Notes under the pieces: generated by a model | Told to the model about the DNA's origin: nothing | The model's database searches: none | The model's input: the letters and a program-made list of their open reading frames with translations, nothing else | Shown here: one piece after another, positions 26,332 through 35,252 of the stretch | Numbering within the stretch: position 1 is the stretch's first letter | Layout: each line of letters opens with the position of its first letter | Origin: Lachnospiraceae bacterium | GTDB lineage: Bacteria > Bacillota > Clostridia > Lachnospirales > Lachnospiraceae | Assembly: GCA_014803415.1 (NCBI GenBank) | Contig: JAAVBZ010000004.1 | Location: 110,510 to 165,436, forward strand | DNA: 54,927 nucleotides | Direction of reading: 5' to 3' | Made by a program: the position numbers and the translations under genes

Positions 26332-26496
26332 ATTGATCTTCCCGCACCTTTCCGGACATACTTCTGTTTTCTAGTTCTATTTCACAATCGCTTATATTCT
26401 TTAATTATAAAATACTTGAAAATCAGGAAATATTATAGTACCATAAGTGACAGATTATTATCTTTAAATGACATTATTTCCTATGGAGAAATATTT

Positions 26497-27663
26497 ATGG
26501 AAAACTCAGACGAACGGTTACATTACTTTTCCATTACCAAACTGGAAAAGGCCTTAAAATATTACTATAACCTCGGAAAAATAGATCCTGCCCATGTATT
26601 GACCTCAGAAGAAATGGGCCGGTATATGTCCTGGTTGATGGAACAGCACGAAAAAAGTCCCCTTATCGAAATATCTTTTAAAGACATTCCATCTCTTCTC
26701 AACAGTGCTGAAGTTGTTTCTATCAGCAAGGAACTGACCGGACAGAAAACAGTCAACTCCAATACCCGGAACAGACTTTTTTCCCTGTTCGATTCTCCCA
26801 TGGAGTCAAAATTTTTTGAGTATCAGCAGGACATCACAGCAGGACGCATTTTCCGCTATCTTCCTGCTTATTGGAATACAGATGACCATTTCCTGATCTA
26901 CTATGTTTTTACTGGACAAATGCTGGTTATGTTTGAACAGGAAACGTTTTTTCTGAAAGCCGGTTCTGTACTTTTTATTCCACCCGGCATCAAAAAGGCC
27001 TGCACCTGCCCGGCTGATGATACCAACGCATTCTTTTTCATGATCCGCCAGAGCACTTTCTCACAGGTGTTCTGGGCGCACCTGTCCGCACAGAATCTTA
27101 TGTCCTTTTTCTTTAGGCGGGCCTTGTCCGGGGAACACAGCACCTCTTACCTATTGTTTGACACAGATGGCGATACAGCTCTGGAATCCTTGCTCTATAC
27201 AATTTTCAAAGAATACAACCGCAATGGAGTATACAGCTCGCAGATTGTCAATTCCCTGATGAGCACCTTTTTCCTGTTCCTGCTTCAGGGATACGAAAAC
27301 ACCGCCCGAATATCCCGGCATAACAGTTTCCACTGGGATAATCAATTCGCCAATATCCTGCGCTTTCTGGAAACCCATTACGAAAAGCTGACAGTCGCGG
27401 AACTTGCAGTGCGGTTCGGGTACAGCACACGCCAGATTATCCGCATCATCTACTCTGTAACGGGTAAAAGCTTCTCTCAGATTCAAACAGAACTCCGGAT
27501 GCAAAAAGCAGCCCGGATGCTCACATCCGGAACTGCAAGTATGGAAGATATTTCCGCGGAAACCGGCTTTGCAAATCTGAGTAGCTTTTACCGGGCTTTT
27601 AAAAATTTTTATAATTGTACGCCGAAGGAATATGCCTCTCTTCCTTTATCTCCACGCCAATAA
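26497..27663 (+). CDS. AraC family regulator with cupin sensor domain
   Basis: 388 residues from the ATG at 26497, chosen because GGAG lies 8 nt upstream; a TTG at 26416 would add 27 residues with no ribosome site. A middle segment (about residues 140-215) has the cupin pattern FLIYYVFTGQMLVMFEQETF, then FIPPGIKKACTC, which in this family binds the sugar inducer. The C-terminal double helix-turn-helix is LTVAELAVRFGYSTRQIIRI and DISAETGFANLSSFYRAFK. It is back to back with the GH78 gene at 23752 and is its probable activator, with rhamnose or a rhamnoside as a plausible signal (inference). Confidence 0.9.
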   Translation: MENSDERLHYFSITKLEKALKYYYNLGKIDPAHVLTSEEMGRYMSWLMEQHEKSPLIEISFKDIPSLLNSAEVVSISKELTGQKTVNSNTRNRLFSLFDSPMESKFFEYQQDITAGRIFRYLPAYWNTDDHFLIYYVFTGQMLVMFEQETFFLKAGSVLFIPPGIKKACTCPADDTNAFFFMIRQSTFSQVFWAHLSAQNLMSFFFRRALSGEHSTSYLLFDTDGDTALESLLYTIFKEYNRNGVYSSQIVNSLMSTFFLFLLQGYENTARISRHNSFHWDNQFANILRFLETHYEKLTVAELAVRFGYSTRQIIRIIYSVTGKSFSQIQTELRMQKAARMLTSGTASMEDISAETGFANLSSFYRAFKNFYNCTPKEYASLPLSPRQ

Positions 27664-27696
27664 CAACAGCTATTGGTATGGCTGTTACTTACTACC

Positions 27697-28338
27697 TTAA
27701 GTAAAAGAACCAGGAAACAGGATCTTCTCCAAATCTTCCGCCTGCCGGGACTTTCCATCTGCCGCAAAAACATCAATCCTGTGTATGTCGCTGCTCCTGT
27801 CTTTGAAGGCCGGAAAAAGGAATCCGCATTCCGGTTCACCCGGCTCATAATCGCCATCTACCGGACAGACCGCACAGATCAGGAACTGATACACCTCTTC
27901 CGATTCCCACAGGCTTTCTTTGTCACCGGCTTTCAGCGGCACATCATAACTGCCATGAAAAAAGTACACGGCATAGCTGCCATCCGCCCGGTATTTCTGT
28001 CCAAATTCTTCATAAAATACATCCAGCATCGCATCATTTTTCAACCCGCATTCTTTCAGTGCCATAAGGAGCTGCCATGTACTCCCGGGTTTTCTGTCTG
28101 CTTCTCTGAATGTATGCTCCTTTAACTGCACATTTGTATCGGAAAAAGGAATTGCCTTCGCTATATCAAGGTTTGCCTGTTGATCTTTGGGTGACAGCTT
28201 CTGAAAATGTTTGTTAAAGGTTCCGTCCACAAATCCCTCTTCATCCATATATGCCCCGGCAATCCTGTCAAAGCAATTTCGTTTCAAAGTCATGCGCCTG
28301 GTCAATTCCAGCATATCTTCACGGTTAATTTTTTCCAT
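27697..28338 (-). CDS. DUF4317 family protein
   Basis: 213 residues, cytoplasmic, function unknown. Recognisable DUF4317 features are the opening MLELTRRMTLKRNCFDRIAG, the block YAVYFFHGSYDVPLKAGD, the dipeptide run ICAVCPVDGDY and the motif CGFLFPAFKDRSSDIHRIDV. My recollection is that many members are longer, so this may be a short version; I see no internal frame break. The upstream sequence contains AGAAACTGATATGG with only a weak ribosome site (GGGAGCAGAAACTGAT). It is convergent with the AraC gene. It has no obvious link to glycan use and probably belongs to an older backbone of the chromosome. Confidence 0.75.
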   Translation of the reverse strand: MEKINREDMLELTRRMTLKRNCFDRIAGAYMDEEGFVDGTFNKHFQKLSPKDQQANLDIAKAIPFSDTNVQLKEHTFREADRKPGSTWQLLMALKECGLKNDAMLDVFYEEFGQKYRADGSYAVYFFHGSYDVPLKAGDKESLWESEEVYQFLICAVCPVDGDYEPGEPECGFLFPAFKDRSSDIHRIDVFAADGKSRQAEDLEKILFPGSFT

Positions 28339-28408
28339 ATCAGTTTCTGCTCCCTTTCTAATTTACTTTCCATAAGGCTTTTCATAAGCTCCTCCAAATG
28401 CCTGTGCT

Positions 28409-29161
28409 TTAATCCGAATCTGCCATCAGCTCCGCTATGTATTGCGCGGTAACTTTCCTCTGCTCCTCACTGCTGATTCCAGGCTCTCCATCCCCTTCCT
28501 GCTTTCCATAACTTCCAAACTGTGCATGACATCCGCCTTCTATAATATGTTCCTCCATATCCACCGGAAGATTTGCCCGGCTACCATTATATTTCTCTAT
28601 ATCCAGCACACCGTCCTCAGAACCATAAACAGAAAGCACCTGTAAACCTGATTTACTTATATCCTTCGTGGAGTAAAAAGTCAAAAGGATAAGCCCTTTA
28701 TTTTCGTCCACATGCTCTGCTACATAACCGGCTGCCATAGCTCCCCCAAGGGAATGACTGCCTATATACCAGTCTTCTATTTCTGGAAATCTTTCCTGTA
28801 TTCCCTCTGCCGCATCCATATCAAGAACTGCCAGATTACAGGGCATCTTAATCAATACGCAAAGGATTCCTTCTTCCGCCAGACCGCGCAACAACGGCGC
28901 ATATGCCGTAAACTCAACCTTACCGCCCGGATAAAATATCAGTCCGGCTTCAGGCTCCGTTGGCAAAAAAACAATTCCATTATCATCAATCCATTCTACT
29001 TCCACCGCATCATCAGACTTAAGAGCCTCCGAGGCTGCTGCATCAGCACGATAGTAATCATTTAAATAAATCACACAGACCGCAGAGAATATTGCCCCAA
29101 CAGCAATCAAGACCGTCAGCGCAATCTTCCACCCTTTAGTCTTCTGTCTGCTCTTATTCAT
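28409..29161 (-). CDS. Membrane-anchored alpha/beta hydrolase
   Basis: 250 residues from the ATG at 29161 (GGGAGG upstream). One N-terminal transmembrane helix, WKIALTVLIAVGAIFSAVCV, anchors the protein with the catalytic domain outside. The nucleophile elbow is GSHSLGGAMAAGYVAE (Ser in S-L-G-G). An acid candidate lies in YGSEDGVLD and the catalytic His in GGCHAQFGSYGKQEGDG. The arrangement corresponds to the alpha/beta hydrolase family often annotated as Abhydrolase_5. It is probably an esterase or lipase-like enzyme at the cell surface; substrate unknown. It stands alone on the minus strand, 70 bp ahead of the DUF4317 gene. Start sites farther upstream (29227) lack a ribosome site. Confidence 0.82.
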   Translation of the reverse strand: MNKSRQKTKGWKIALTVLIAVGAIFSAVCVIYLNDYYRADAAASEALKSDDAVEVEWIDDNGIVFLPTEPEAGLIFYPGGKVEFTAYAPLLRGLAEEGILCVLIKMPCNLAVLDMDAAEGIQERFPEIEDWYIGSHSLGGAMAAGYVAEHVDENKGLILLTFYSTKDISKSGLQVLSVYGSEDGVLDIEKYNGSRANLPVDMEEHIIEGGCHAQFGSYGKQEGDGEPGISSEEQRKVTAQYIAELMADSD

Positions 29162-29369
29162 AAAAATTCTATCCTCCCATACTGTTCTTATTCTATCATT
29201 TGGACCACATTCTACGCAACACTTCACTTTCTAACCATCCAGGTTTGCCCATTATAAACGGAATCATATGTATGAAACCTGACCAAAATAAATTCGTGAA
29301 ATAATTTAAAACTTTATTCCCAATGTGTTATAATCAAAAGCAGTGATGATTAGGAGGTATTGATCTGAT

Positions 29370-29810
29370 ATGAGTATGAAAAAGAAGGCCATTCTTTCAT
29401 GGTGTGCTTTTGTGGTATGCCTGATCGCCACAGTTGTCATGTGGTTTGTCGTGGACGCGCAGAAAATAGAATACGAGGAAGTTAAAGTGAGTGTTGTAAG
29501 CGCAAAGACAACGCGGCTTAGAAACAAATCCACAGGTACGCATTATAATTTTTATGAAGTTATGGTAGAGTACAACGGCGAAACATATAAGCTTGAAAAT
29601 CCACACAATACATACCAATATCCAGAAGGTACAACAGTCAAGGCGTATTTGGCGAACAATGGCAGACTGTTTGCAAATATAGAGGGTATATCTTCCTCTA
29701 CGCCCCTTGCAAAAGTTTATTTCGTGTGCCTGTTCGGAAGTTTTGGTTTATTGATTGTGGCTGCATTTTATTCAGGAAAAGCAAAAGAGGAAAACAGTAA
29801 TACAAGATAG
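29370..29810 (+). CDS. Small membrane protein, DUF3592-like
   Basis: 146 residues with two transmembrane helices: ILSWCAFVVCLIATVVMWFV near the N-terminus and AKVYFVCLFGSFGLLIVAAF near the C-terminus. Between them is an extracytoplasmic beta-rich domain of about 75 residues (VKVSVVSAKTTRLRNKSTGT, then YNFYEVMVEYNGETYKLENP). This arrangement resembles DUF3592 proteins. No enzymatic motif is visible. AGGAGGT lies 11 nt ahead of the ATG. It is followed 37 bp later by the RmlC-like gene on the same strand, so the two may be co-transcribed. Confidence 0.68.
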   Translation: MSMKKKAILSWCAFVVCLIATVVMWFVVDAQKIEYEEVKVSVVSAKTTRLRNKSTGTHYNFYEVMVEYNGETYKLENPHNTYQYPEGTTVKAYLANNGRLFANIEGISSSTPLAKVYFVCLFGSFGLLIVAAFYSGKAKEENSNTR

Positions 29811-29847
29811 TAAACAACAAATATTAAATATGCAGGAGAGGTAGAAA

Positions 29848-30423
29848 ATGAGTTTACATATCAAGCCTTTTTCGGCTAATGATTCTAACATTGAAGGACT
29901 TAAAATAATTAGTGCTAAAATGGCAACCGATGACCGTGGAACTGTTCGTGAATTGTTTCGTGGCAGCGTATATTCTGACATTCTTCCGGATACAGTAACC
30001 GGATGGAAGCAAATTAATTTAACCAGAACTAAGAGGGGCGCTGTTCGTGGACTTCATGGCGAGGCAATGTCCAAGCTGGTTACTGTAGCTTTTGGCTCTG
30101 TTCTCGGTGCGTATGTTGATACAAGACCGGACAGTAAGACTTTCGGTGCTGTTCAGACTGTACATATAACACCTGGTATTCAAGTATTTGTTCCCCAGGG
30201 CGTATGTAATGGTTTTCAGGCACTGGAAGATACAGAATATCTATATTTCTTTGACAATGAATGGACCCCTGGAATGCCCGGTACAGCACTTTGCCCGTTG
30301 GATCCTGAACTTGGTATCAAGTGGCCGATCTCTATTGATACCAGCGATCTTAATCAGATTTCTGAGAAGGATTCTAAGGCTCCAACTTTTAAGGAACTTC
30401 GTAAGCTTCTAAGGATGAATTAA
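29848..30423 (+). CDS. RmlC-like dTDP-sugar epimerase family cupin
   Basis: 191 residues. The RmlC pattern is clear: DRGTVRELFRGSVYSDI, WKQINLTRTKRGAVRGLHGE with the catalytic His, KLVTVAFGSVLGAYVDTRPD, and ITPGIQVFVPQGVCNGFQAL. Normal RmlC enzymes have RGLH-x-Q and a Y-K-x-T-x-x-Y motif. Here the first reads RGLHGE and the second region reads EYLYFFDNEWTPG, so the active site differs from rhamnose-pathway RmlC. There are no rmlA, rmlB or rmlD genes nearby. It may act on a different nucleotide sugar or be a non-catalytic relative. AGGAGAGGTAGAAA precedes the ATG. Confidence 0.82.
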   Translation: MSLHIKPFSANDSNIEGLKIISAKMATDDRGTVRELFRGSVYSDILPDTVTGWKQINLTRTKRGAVRGLHGEAMSKLVTVAFGSVLGAYVDTRPDSKTFGAVQTVHITPGIQVFVPQGVCNGFQALEDTEYLYFFDNEWTPGMPGTALCPLDPELGIKWPISIDTSDLNQISEKDSKAPTFKELRKLLRMN

Positions 30424-30425
30424 TA

Positions 30426-30451
30426 AAAGGGACGATTTATCTCGCCCCTTT
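30426..30451. terminator. Bidirectional terminator between convergent genes
   Basis: AAAGGGACGA (30426-30435) pairs with TCGCCCCTTT (30442-30451) with one mismatch around a 6-nt loop. A-rich and T-rich flanks sit on each side. It lies between the convergent stops of the RmlC-like gene (30423) and the AlkZ-related gene (30456). Confidence 0.72.
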
Positions 30452-30455
30452 ATCT

Positions 30456-31223
30456 TTACTCCTCCGGTTCTTTGCCAAGCAAATGAATGATACTTTGTTC
30501 CTCCGCATCCGGGTATAATTCCTTAACACGGTTTATCTGACGCTCCCAAGATTTCTTTGGGCTTTCGGCATATGCTGCCGTTACGGTGTCATAGCCCCAA
30601 ATGCTCTCCGGCGGAAGCGGGATGGATACCGCCATCCCGTATTCCTCACCACGCTTATTCTTCCTGCGCCTGAAATCAGAGATCACAAGGTAAGTCTCCA
30701 TCTGCAGCTGCGTAATGATTCCCTGATAATTTTTCTCTCCGCCTTTGCCAAAACCAGCCTGCTTTTTCAGGTCAGTCGAAAGAATCTGTATTTCCTTAAA
30801 AAGGCTGTCGCCGTCTTCATCTTCACCAATAAAAAAATCCATGATCTTTTTCTCACGTCGGCTTGCCTTGCCGTCCTCCCAACGGGCGTCAAAGTCATAG
30901 CCGCTCCGTCTGCTGTTTGCGAAATAGGGCAGCCACTGGGGACTGATGAATCCGGCTTTTCCGCCAAAAAACTTTCCATAGGCAACCTCATGGCTTGCTG
31001 CGATGATCTCACGCCATTCCCATGGATCCTGCTCCCGCTCGCCCGTCCACCAGAAATTTGGGGACACATGCTCCTCCACCGAAAATCCCTTCACTTCATT
31101 GGCAAATAGCGGCAAAAATCCCACTTCCTTTATCCACTTTACAAGTTCTTTCCATGTACGGATCCTGCCAGGATCGTTCCAATCCATCCCGCGCATGATC
31201 CATTCTCCGTTTTCATTCGCCAT
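30456..31223 (-). CDS. AlkZ-related protein
   Basis: 255 residues, cytoplasmic. It matches my memory of the Firmicute family named AlkZ-related: RTWKELVKWIKEVGFLPLFA, then WWTGEREQDPWEWREIIAAS, YGKFFGGKAGFISPQWLPYF, and KNYQGIITQLQMETYLVISD. AlkZ and its relative YcaQ are winged-helix DNA glycosylases acting on interstrand crosslinks. Whether this relative has glycosylase activity is not known, and I cannot point to the catalytic Gln-x-Asp/Gln motif with certainty. Its start overlaps the end of the J-domain gene by 11 bp, so the two are coupled. Confidence 0.62.
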   Translation of the reverse strand: MANENGEWIMRGMDWNDPGRIRTWKELVKWIKEVGFLPLFANEVKGFSVEEHVSPNFWWTGEREQDPWEWREIIAASHEVAYGKFFGGKAGFISPQWLPYFANSRRSGYDFDARWEDGKASRREKKIMDFFIGEDEDGDSLFKEIQILSTDLKKQAGFGKGGEKNYQGIITQLQMETYLVISDFRRRKNKRGEEYGMAVSIPLPPESIWGYDTVTAAYAESPKKSWERQINRVKELYPDAEEQSIIHLLGKEPEE

Positions 31224-32190
31224 ACTGCTGCTTCCTCACATAATTTTTCAGTAATTCTTCAATCTGCAGATTCAGATTTTCAGGCATATGGTTTGTATTT
31301 GTCCTAAGCAGTTTGACCCATAAATCAAGGTTTTGATATCCGGCTGTCCTTTTCCGCCTTTTTTCTTCCCTGACCTGCGCCGCCTGTATTTTGACCTGAA
31401 CCCTTTTCTGCTCAAAAAGTGGAATGACAATATAATACAATCGGTCATCCCAAAAAGAAAGATAGCCCAGCTCACGCCCGGCCCGATCTTTTAAGTATAA
31501 TTTATGGTTTCTGATCCCGGATGGATAAATCGCTTCTCCTTCTTTAACGGGCTCTGCCCCTGCCCTTAATTCCAGCATGGAAGAAAAGTGAAATACACGA
31601 TCCCCATCCGAAGTGATCTCTTCTTTTTTCACAAGTTCTGCTAGTATAGCCGAACCGTCTATAAATTGCTGTGCAAGCAGGTAGGTAAGTTCTGCCTGAA
31701 TCTGCTGGCGCTTTGGCAGAACTTCCTCCCTTTCTAATTTCTCATCTATTCTATCCAGCAATTCCTTGCTGCATTGGTAGAGACTGAGCAAAAACAACGG
31801 AAAATCTTCCTCTATTTTCCACAGATATTTTCCTTTTGCCACACAGTAATTTCCTAAAACGGTACCATCATGATCTTCCACATACTGCAGGACTTCACGC
31901 TCCGTAAATGCATTTACATTTACAGGTGCATCCCATGCGGCTTTCTTTTTCCCTTTCGCAGTACGACGCCTTTTACCTGAAGAGCCATCTTCTTCAGCAG
32001 AAGACTTTTCCTGCATCAAAACTGCATATGCACTGTTTATTTCCTGTGCGCTGTACCTGTAGTTTTCCTGTGATGCCGGCCCTGTATCCGGATGAACCTG
32101 CCGCATCAGCTTCCTGTAATTCTTCTTGATCTCGGCCTTATCGGCTCCCGGCATCATTCCAAGGATCTGATATGCTTCCTGCTTCGTCAC
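31213..32190 (-). CDS. J-domain (DnaJ-like) protein
   Basis: 325 residues. The N-terminal 65 residues form a J domain (EAYQILGMMPGADKAEIKKN, then YRKLMRQVHPDTG with the HPD triad that stimulates Hsp70 ATPase). There is no Gly/Phe-rich region or zinc-finger domain, so this is a class C co-chaperone. After a Lys/Arg-rich linker (SGKRRRTAKGKKKAAW) comes a domain of about 220 residues that I do not recognise, with VEDHDGTVLGNYCVAKGKYL and YLSFWDDRLYYIVIPLFEQK. It is coupled to the AlkZ-related gene by overlap and lies 15 bp after the small helical protein gene, likely one transcript. Confidence 0.83.
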   Translation of the reverse strand: MTKQEAYQILGMMPGADKAEIKKNYRKLMRQVHPDTGPASQENYRYSAQEINSAYAVLMQEKSSAEEDGSSGKRRRTAKGKKKAAWDAPVNVNAFTEREVLQYVEDHDGTVLGNYCVAKGKYLWKIEEDFPLFLLSLYQCSKELLDRIDEKLEREEVLPKRQQIQAELTYLLAQQFIDGSAILAELVKKEEITSDGDRVFHFSSMLELRAGAEPVKEGEAIYPSGIRNHKLYLKDRAGRELGYLSFWDDRLYYIVIPLFEQKRVQVKIQAAQVREEKRRKRTAGYQNLDLWVKLLRTNTNHMPENLNLQIEELLKNYVRKQQYGE

Positions 32191-32205
32191 AATGATTCCT
32201 TATCC

Positions 32206-32430
32206 TTACTTTTTAATAAATCCCTTCAGGGAATCCATAGCACCGGAAACCTTATCTGTCATAAGTTTTGCTTTAACTCCCTGGATCACCTGTTCCACCA
32301 CACTGTCAGGCAGATTCACACCAAGCACACTCTCCAGAGCTTTCACCGGATCCTTTTGAAACTGCTCCTGTAATTTCTTGTCCTTGGAAATCTTATCTAC
32401 CGCCTTCGTTATCTGCTCTTTTACATCCAT
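32206..32430 (-). CDS. Small helical protein of unknown function
   Basis: 74 residues from the ATG at 32430 (AGAGG 9 nt upstream); a longer form starting at 32472 has no ribosome site. The sequence is Lys-rich and predicted helical, with KLQEQFQKDPVKALESVLGV, then NLPDSVVEQVIQGVKAKL. Similar short proteins are widespread in clostridia without assigned function. The D-P-x-x-A-L-x-x-x-L-G segment superficially resembles Nif11/NHLP leader peptides, but there is no core peptide region and no modifying enzyme nearby. It is probably co-transcribed with the J-domain gene. Confidence 0.65.
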   Translation of the reverse strand: MDVKEQITKAVDKISKDKKLQEQFQKDPVKALESVLGVNLPDSVVEQVIQGVKAKLMTDKVSGAMDSLKGFIKK

Positions 32431-32564
32431 CTTTGTATCCTCTCTTTCTCTTTTATCCCTGCTCTTTGACAAACAGGAACACTTATCTCCAAATCTGCCC
32501 TTAGCCGGAACATCTGTTTTCTTATTTTAACCTTTTCATGAGGGACGTGTAAAGGAAAACTTTC

Positions 32565-35237
32565 TTACATTTCCTCGTAAACTTTTACCTCACCTGTAAT
32601 TCCGACAGGTGCAAGCACCTTATTCTGCATCAGTTTCTCTGCCGTTGTCCGATTCTTAGCTGCAGCCCGTTCCCGCTCCAATGTGGTAGATACCTCTATG
32701 ACAATCTCATTATCCCCTGCTTTTACCAGCCCGGAAATATCAAACCGATAGGTGGGCACCACCTGCACCCCGGCGCTTACGCCGTTTACGAAAACCTCCA
32801 CGCCTTCATAAGCGTCACTGATCGTCAGAATTGTCCTTGCAGCGCCGCTTAGCCGGATTCTGTTTTCATAACGCACCCAGCCGGAAAACTTGGGTTCTTC
32901 CTCTGCCAGATGATCCGGAAGATCGACTGTTTTTTCCTGCCTAAAATTGGGATAAGCAACACTTTCACAGATGCGGCGCTTCCATGCATCGGCAAAGGCA
33001 GCTTCCTTTCCTGCTTTTTCAGTAACAGCAAGCGGCTTTCTGAGCGTCCTGTCCCCTGCTTCATCAAAGACCAGGATCAGGCTCTGGAAGGGTTCTAATT
33101 CTACTGCTACATGGCTTTTATCCTCAGCTTCTGTTTTTTCTGCTTCTTCCAGTACATTATCCCATGCATGATATGCATAAAGCGCTCCTGTCTGCGGCAG
33201 CTCTACAGTCCCTTTATACACTTTAGTCCCTTCGTTGATAAAATAATAAATATCCGTTTCTTTTCTGTAATGAAGATAGCGAATGCGGTCATTGGAAGGC
33301 GCAAGCATGATTTCCGGTATATTCTTCTGTTCCAATACTTCTACCAGTTTATCAAGAGAAGCTGTCAGGCATTCCTCTTTTATGGAATCAATATTTCCTT
33401 TTCCTTCATAAAATCCTTTTGGCAGTCCGTCTACAAAAACAACCGGTACCCCGATCTTCAACAGTTGTTCAATTGCCGATACCAGTGATCTGGAAATAAA
33501 CTGTGCATAAGGAATCACCAAAGCCCGGTAAACTTGCGTATTCACCCGGAATTCCGTTTCCAGATCGGTATGATAATATTCCATATCCCTGAATACATCT
33601 GTAGGGATGATGTCAAAATCAATCTGAGCATCCAGCAACTTCCTTGCCGGTTTCTGCATCAGCATAGCTTCGCCGGTCCATTCCGCTTCCCCATGATACA
33701 ACATTGCCACCGGCGCCACATGGCTTCCCCCGCTTATCAGTTCGCAGACACGGTTCATATATCCTATCAAACTTCCAAAATGTTTATACTGGGGATTATG
33801 CCCGTGTGCATAAAAATGAGGCGGACAATCGGGATCGGGAAAATCCTTTGCACTGAAGGCATGGGGAACAAAATGGTTTACCCCGTTTACCATAAAATGA
33901 TCCGCCAGAAATCGTTCCAAGCGAAGACCTTCCGCCCACCCATAATTGCCGAAAATCTCACACATGGTACGCCCCTGCTTTTTTGCATCGATGGCCGAAA
34001 GCGACGGTCCCAGTTTTCCCAAAATATAGTGATAAAACTCCCCGTCACGGGTCTGAAAACGCATAAACTTATCCGGCCCGTCTTCGCCCTGAGGCATGAC
34101 CTGACCGCCGATATCGTCGATCCCTGCCATATCCTGTCCGGCAAGACCCCGGAAATAATGTCCCAGAGAACCGCCTGTCCGTGCATGGTTGTTATTATCT
34201 TCCACCACATGCCCGATATATTCTACGCCATGGCTTCTGCACCAATCTCCCATCTGCTCAGAAAAAGCGCTCTTTACTGATCTGGTCACCGCATCCATAT
34301 AGGCAAAGCGCACACGGGCAGTCCACGCAGGATCTAAATCAGATTCCCACAAACAGGGCATACAGGTTTTCCAGTCCGCCCCTAAAGCCTTCTCCAGTTC
34401 CGGTACCAAGGTATGTGACCAGGGCAGATCCTGGTCTGCACCCAGCTTTTCATTGGAATACATCCTGCCGTTTCCAAGCTCCGGTTCGTCGGAGAAAAAT
34501 CCTGCGATCGTCTTGCCAAATTCTTCCTTATAGTGTTCATAATGAGGCTCGTATACGCTGTCTAACAGAATGCGGCAGGAGGCCGGATTCATCATATTGA
34601 TATAAGTACGGTGTGCACCGCAGTTTCTTGACAGCTTACACAACCCTATTTTCCAGTTTCCTTCCGGTGCATCCCAGATCAGTCTGCCCTCTTGTACCAT
34701 GGTCGTCAGATCGATACTTTCCTGTATTCCACGACCTTCTCCCAGCCTGACAGCAGTTACACTTAAGATCGTATCCGGTGAAAATACTCTTTTCTTTTTC
34801 CCAAGGCTGGCAAGCAGATCAAAGACAGAAAGCTTATTATTCTTCTTTTTCAGGAATTTTTCTATATTTACAGATATCTTCCTGCCGCCTTTTATCTTTT
34901 TACCTTCATAACAGATTCCCTGACGGCACAATTCCTCCGGTGCATTCTCCAAAGCGCCATTGGCATATCCGGTAGGGAAATGACTGTCATCCAGGATCCA
35001 TACTTTCATATCAAGCTTTTTGGCCTCTTCCAGAATGACATCCATATCTCTCCACCATTTCTCTCCGCAAAAATCGGGATGCGGACGGCTTTCAACACAA
35101 ACCGCTCCGATCCCGCAGTCATGGATCACTCCCATGTACTCACGCAGCACCTTTTCTTCTTCCCCATGCTGCCAGAAAAACGGCATAATATAATTTCCAT
35201 AGTTTCCATCCAGTAAATTGTTTATTGATGCATTCAT
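32565..35237 (-). CDS. GH106-like glycoside hydrolase (alpha-L-rhamnosidase-like)
   Basis: 890 residues without a signal peptide. The N-terminal third resembles GH106: YIMPFFWQHGEEEKVLREYM, GIGAVCVESRPHPDF, then AKKLDMKVWILDDSHFPTGY, equivalent to the GH106 block ending in D-x-x-W-P-S-G. A candidate acidic pair lies in AGFFSDEPELGNG (about residue 248). The last 150 residues are a galactose-binding-like beta-sandwich (FSGWVRYENRIRLSG ... GVEVFVNGVSAGVQVVPTY). Similarity to GH106 is partial, so rhamnosidase activity is a guess and a separate family is possible. AAAAAGGAGCAGGGAAG precedes the ATG. A vestige of another glycosidase sits 15 bp upstream. Confidence 0.66.
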   Translation of the reverse strand: MNASINNLLDGNYGNYIMPFFWQHGEEEKVLREYMGVIHDCGIGAVCVESRPHPDFCGEKWWRDMDVILEEAKKLDMKVWILDDSHFPTGYANGALENAPEELCRQGICYEGKKIKGGRKISVNIEKFLKKKNNKLSVFDLLASLGKKKRVFSPDTILSVTAVRLGEGRGIQESIDLTTMVQEGRLIWDAPEGNWKIGLCKLSRNCGAHRTYINMMNPASCRILLDSVYEPHYEHYKEEFGKTIAGFFSDEPELGNGRMYSNEKLGADQDLPWSHTLVPELEKALGADWKTCMPCLWESDLDPAWTARVRFAYMDAVTRSVKSAFSEQMGDWCRSHGVEYIGHVVEDNNNHARTGGSLGHYFRGLAGQDMAGIDDIGGQVMPQGEDGPDKFMRFQTRDGEFYHYILGKLGPSLSAIDAKKQGRTMCEIFGNYGWAEGLRLERFLADHFMVNGVNHFVPHAFSAKDFPDPDCPPHFYAHGHNPQYKHFGSLIGYMNRVCELISGGSHVAPVAMLYHGEAEWTGEAMLMQKPARKLLDAQIDFDIIPTDVFRDMEYYHTDLETEFRVNTQVYRALVIPYAQFISRSLVSAIEQLLKIGVPVVFVDGLPKGFYEGKGNIDSIKEECLTASLDKLVEVLEQKNIPEIMLAPSNDRIRYLHYRKETDIYYFINEGTKVYKGTVELPQTGALYAYHAWDNVLEEAEKTEAEDKSHVAVELEPFQSLILVFDEAGDRTLRKPLAVTEKAGKEAAFADAWKRRICESVAYPNFRQEKTVDLPDHLAEEEPKFSGWVRYENRIRLSGAARTILTISDAYEGVEVFVNGVSAGVQVVPTYRFDISGLVKAGDNEIVIEVSTTLERERAAAKNRTTAEKLMQNKVLAPVGITGEVKVYEEM

Positions 35238-35252
35238 CTTCCCTGCTCCTTT

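Noticed and set aside
27668-27690. AACAGC/GCTGTT hairpin between the convergent AraC and DUF4317 genes
   Set aside because: The stem is only 6 bp with no T-tract, too weak to call a terminator.
32206-32430. Small protein as a RiPP precursor with Nif11/NHLP-type leader
   Set aside because: There is no Gly-Gly-type cleavage site followed by a core peptide, and no modification enzyme, protease or exporter nearby.
33534-34280. 248-codon frame opposite the GH106-like gene
   Set aside because: It is fully inside the coding region of a gene with clear domains, and shows no recognisable family or ribosome site.
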